From Corbicula japonica (taxonomy: Eukaryota; Mollusca; Bivalvia; Venerida; Cyrenidae), in NCBI GenBank assembly GCA_038501625.1, contig JAZAYU010001096.1, positions 26,178 to 90,177 on the forward strand: 64,000 nt of DNA. The letters run 5' to 3'. Positions 60,098 through 64,000 of this stretch are shown piece by piece; the stretch's first letter is position 1, and every line of letters begins with the position of its first letter. Both the position numbers and the translations under genes were made by a program. The notes below the pieces were generated by a model. It was not told the DNA's origin and did no database searches. It saw only the letters and a program-made list of their open reading frames with translations.

Positions 60098-61729
60098 CTG
60101 AAGAGCAGTGCAGGAAGTTGTTTTTGTGTTAATAATAAATGTTGAAATGAGTTTTTCAAACTGTTTGTCAACATTTAATTCTAGCACAGGAACCTGAATT
60201 TTAATCAGAAAATATCCAAATCGAACATATATTTTCTGATGGAAATTAAGTCACAACTTACAGGTTCCTGTGATTCTAGAAATGGGAATGGGCAGAGACA
60301 GGTGAAACAGCAATAAATGATTTCAGCATGTTGTTTTTTTTTTAATGGGGTAGGGGGTAGGGAGATGGGTGAAGTGAGGAGTAGGTGGGATGGGTTGTAA
60401 ATATTTTTTTTTTTAAATGTGGTCCCAATGCAACTGCGGTTTGAAGTCCCCACCCAGACCCACTACCACTGTCATATGATTTGTTGACTCATATACATGT
60501 ATACATGTTAATTGTGGAATATGCCTGCATAGAGGCTACGCTTCATATATCACGAGGAAGAATCGGAATATCTCCTAATACAAGTAATAGCCTAAATTAT
60601 AATAGGATCAGAGTCCTGTTTATTCAAACTATGGAAAAGGACCCAGCCTAGGCCAGGAAGAAGATTGGGAGGATCTCCGAGGATCGATGGTTCATAAGTT
60701 TTTGTCATTTGTGTCTTTCTTTTTAATTAGTTTTGATACCTTCTTAATTACGACATGTCGACAACAGCAACCTTTTATTCGTACTTTCAATTTCCAATCG
60801 TATAAGAATTTAGTGACGTTGGGAATCCGTCACCAATGGTGAATGCAATTTCAAGGGAGGTAAGTCATTGTATAGGTCTTTTAAAGATTAAAGTATATAG
60901 TTTTAAAATATCTAATACCGTTTTGGATGGATAACATCTTCAACAGACAATGGTGCACACCTTCCGCGCATATGTTTATATAAGGCTGCGTTCAGAGCTG
61001 CGTTTTCCCTATATGTTTATATTGGCTGCGTTTTCTGGCTGCGTTTTATACTGTTGTGACCACGGGCTATGATGCATAGCCGAGTACTGCGCATGCCCGG
61101 ACATGGTCAATAAAACCCAGCTGATGGCCAGATTCGGTGTGACTCTTCTTATGATGCTAATGGCTGACGCACTGGATTGAACTCCGGCGGTAGCTAGGTG
61201 AGTCTATTTTATTAGACTTGATTGTGTTGTGGCAATGGTCACAATAATGGCGCTGCGACAAAAAATTAGTTTGCAAAAAGCAAATTAGTTTGCAAAATGC
61301 AAATTAATCCGCGGACTATGGACGCGGCCATCTTGAATATATAGGTACGAGACTACTTTCAAAAAGTGGGAAGTAGTACAGCTCTGCTGTGATACTTTAC
61401 AGCAGTATTATTCATAGTTAGGGGCACTTATGCCTTTAATTTACTTCAAAAGTCTTCAAAATTACCTTTCATTCGTATTTATTTAATCATTTGATGCACA
61501 TAGCAGAAATTTGAGGTTCGCGGGTCGGATGATCGTGTCACGTGATTTCTGAACTTTCTAAATTCGCTGAATTCATTTCTTGAGTTTGTTGCTTAAATTG
61601 TTAGATAAAATACGCTCTGCCAATTAGCTACCAAGCCAGTTCGAACCAGGTATTGTAGCCTAAATAAATAACACTGGGGTTTGTAGTGCATGAACTTTAC
61701 CGTTACACTAACAGCCGATTTTTATGTCA
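60098..61729. other. No gene seen; short local repeats
   Basis: Includes purine-rich and poly-T patches at 60330-60420, GCTGCGTTTT repeated near 60985-61050, and a triplicated AAATTAGTTTGCAAAAAGC-type motif at 61263-61310. No exon supported. Confidence 0.4.
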
Positions 61730-61945
61730 GGCCCCGGAATGCGGATACGTAAAACAATGTGTAGACACGTGATGTCTATATGGTGTTTATTCCGCACGGG
61801 GATTGACCTTCACTAACTATTTCATTTCACATTTCTTACAGTTGATTATTATGTCAGGCCCCGGCTTACGGATAAGTAAAACATTGTGTAGACACGAAAT
61901 GTTTACAAGGTGTTTATTCCGTACGGGGATTGACCTTCACTGACT
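61730..61945. repeat. Two ~95-bp direct repeats
   Basis: ATGTCAGGCCCCGGAATGCG (61724) and ATGTCAGGCCCCGGCTTACG (61849) start matching stretches that both contain TGTGTAGACAC, GGTGTTTATTCCG and GGGGATTGACCTTCACT. Confidence 0.85.
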
Positions 61946-62224
61946 TGATATTTATTATATATTTGTATCATTTCCTGATATTCAGGGATGTTTGCATGGC
62001 ATAAACGGTATGTTGAGCTTAATTGATCAATTAGCCGTTATGCCGTGCGTTTTGTTTCTCTTCATTTTTGATACTGTCAAAACCGAAAATAGAATTGACA
62101 GTAAGCACTTCCTATTTTGCTGTTCATGCACATTACAACGGATCTGTATCATGTTTGTATCATGGGGCTTGCCATATAGTATGGCGGTGTACTCTTGATC
62201 TGTGAGGTCTACGGGGCAGGAATC

Positions 62225-62425
62225 CTGGTGTCAAGCTTAGGGCCGTACGGGGGAGGAGGTTGCGCCTTCGGAACGGAAGGCAGTGAGACATTGTCAAGCG
62301 TCAGGCCATACGGGGAGAAGGGGTACTTCTGGACCGGAGGGCAGTAAGACAATGTTGAGCGTAAGGCCGTACGGGGGAAGGGGTAGCATCCTCGGAACGG
62401 AAGGCAGTAAGGCAGTGTTGATGCG
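62225..62425. repeat. ~67-bp GC-rich minisatellite, three units
   Basis: Units contain AGGCCGTACGGGGGA, TCGGAACGGAAGGCAGT and a TTGTCAAGCGT- or TTGAGCGTA-like joint. Open frames on both strands here are repeat by-products. Confidence 0.8.
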
Positions 62426-62789
62426 TAAGGCCAGTTATGTGAGAATGTGGGTATGGGTCCTGGACGGCAGGAAGTTGAGCACAAGGTCATGGATTGGGGG
62501 TGTACTGGATTTGTTTGTATGGCAAAGTAAAGCTTTGAACAACACAGTAGCTGTTTTAAATTTCAATTATAATGACTGATTATTAAATCCTAAACAAAAT
62601 TATTTTTAGACTTCAGTTAAGGATATTTATAAGATAGCGAATTCATTAAAAATATTTTCAGTTTTATTAGTTACTTAAAGCTTCATGGTTTTGATACAGT
62701 TTGATGCTAGTTCCGTTGTGGTGAAACTACACTATAAAACTACAACATAGACCCCAGTGTTTTACCGAATACAGGTGTATTATAATATT

Positions 62790-63020
62790 GACAGGATTAT
62801 TTCCTGATTGTGTTCTCAATATTTGACACCTGATTTTACAATGCTGACAGGATTGTGTCCTGATTTTGTTCAGTATTTCACACCTGAGTTTCAACACTGT
62901 CAGGGCTATATCCTGAGCTTTTCAGTGTTTAAATAATATTTTACAGGCAGGTGTGTCATTCTTTATTTCCTGATAAGGCAGGAAATTATACTGACAGGAT
63001 ATGATCCTGAGCTTTCAGCA
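62790..63020. repeat. Series of GACAGGAT...CCTGA hairpins
   Basis: GACAGGATTATTTCCTGA at 62790, GACAGGATTGTGTCCTGA at 62845, GTCAGGGCTATATCCTGAG at 62898 and GACAGGATATGATCCTGAG at 62994. A further GACAGGATTTTTTCCTGA is at 63665. Linkers share TTTCACACCTGA. Confidence 0.75.
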
Positions 63021-63407
63021 TTACAACACTATTTTGTCACCAACTCAAACTGAGAATGAGTATTGGTCCTAAATCTTGCCTGCTACTTATGCGTGTAATA
63101 GTAATCAACATTGTCTTAAAATTTGCAGAATTACATTTGAAAATTATTTGAAATGTATTAAGCCCAAAACTCTACCTCTGAATTAAATACAAAAAGTAAA
63201 CTCTTATAGTGCCAAAATACCTGTATCTGTGACGAGGTCTAGGATGCCATTTATGGGGAGGACCCCGATATCAAGGGCCCTGATATCTGGGGTGTTCCTG
63301 ACTTGTGGGACAGATTTCATCATAGACATTTTTTATATTTCATTTTCGTTAGGAGGGGGGGTTATATTTTTTAAATGAAAGGGAGGAAGAGGGGTGAAAT
63401 ACAATTG

Positions 63408-63541
63408 CAAACTCAATGTATCCTAACTACGAAAATAAATTATATTGTTTCGATTATTTTCAGTTCATTCATACAACTGCCAACTCAATGTGTGCTAAAT
63501 ATGAAAATAAATTATATTGTTTCGATTATGTTAAGTTCATC
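63408..63541. repeat. ~68-bp tandem pair
   Basis: CAACTCAATGTRTNCTAANT then GAAAATAAATTATATTGTTT, CGATTATNTT and AGTTCATNC occur twice in tandem. Confidence 0.85.
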
Positions 63542-64000
63542 CAAATAAGCATTATTTGGTTCTTAGGTGGCAGGTAGGACGACACATGACCGATACATTT
63601 TCAGCCTTTAAGAATACTGGAGTTATTTTCTCAGATGTCTCCAGTATAATGAAGAAAGAGTACTGACAGGATTTTTTCCTGATTTATTTTCAGTACTGAA
63701 TAGCTTTGGTAGGAAGAAGGGCAACATCTATTGTCATTTATATTGTAAGACTAAAAGACGAAAATGACCAGATTGTTTATGTAATTTCATCTCAAGATAA
63801 AATTTAAGCGTTTATAATATGAAATAAATTTTCATTTGTATGTTAGGTTAGAGGTTAGGTTATATTTTGGCTTTACTAATAAGCATGCCCTTTTCTCTAC
63901 CGCATCAGAGTTCTCACAAGAGAGGTTGACTTGGGTAACATAAAAGGTCAACAATGTTCGACACTCTGCCATTTACACGTGTTGAGCTTGACCAGATTCC
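63542..64000. other. No gene seen to the window end
   Basis: Apart from one more GACAGGAT hairpin at 63665, no exon, RNA gene or element is recognised. Confidence 0.4.

Noticed and set aside
1..64000. tRNA or rRNA genes
   Set aside because: No stretch with tRNA A/B boxes and a cloverleaf, and no rRNA core sequence, was recognised by eye.

Overview
This window is animal nuclear DNA, most likely from a bivalve mollusc. Genes are AT-rich with many GT-AG introns and AATAAA-type poly(A) signals. Animal gene families are present (fibrillarin, GPATCH4, C2H2 zinc fingers). The non-coding DNA is packed with short palindromic mobile elements and with repeats carrying GACCTTGACCTT and GACGGACGG motifs, which I associate with clam-like genomes. 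The species call is inference.

Layout. (1) 1-394: remnant of a mariner transposon. (2) 901-5214 (+): last three exons of a nine-finger C2H2 zinc-finger gene. (3) 7981-21738 (-): six-exon gene for a small, probably three-helix membrane protein that I do not recognise. Two of its exons lie in a block present twice (8399-12602 and 13103-17046) on either side of a 500-base N gap; splice phase argues this is an unmerged haplotype overlap rather than a real duplication. (4) 23500-32078 (-): complete seven-exon GPATCH4 gene. (5) 33817-47131 (+): complete ten-exon fibrillarin gene, head-to-head with GPATCH4. (6) 52170-59235 (-): three-exon gene for a protein with a myristoylation-type N terminus, low-complexity repeats and a probable DUF3472-like C-terminal region. 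(7) 59236-64000: no firm gene, only tandem repeats and one weak exon candidate.

How the genes relate. Fibrillarin is the rRNA 2'-O-methyltransferase of box C/D snoRNPs. GPATCH4 is a nucleolar G-patch protein reported, as I recall, to act with the helicase DHX15 and to affect 2'-O-methylation. Their divergent arrangement, with 1.74 kb between start codons, is the most interesting biological point. All four complete models were built by hand from splice sites; exon lengths sum to multiples of three and phases agree at every junction.

Mobile DNA is dense: three mariner copies (one with a perfect 28-bp terminal repeat and an intron-like insert), two hAT-like elements with exact 8-bp target duplications, three other terminal-inverted-repeat elements, and about eighteen copies of one palindromic MITE family that seems to target TTAA.
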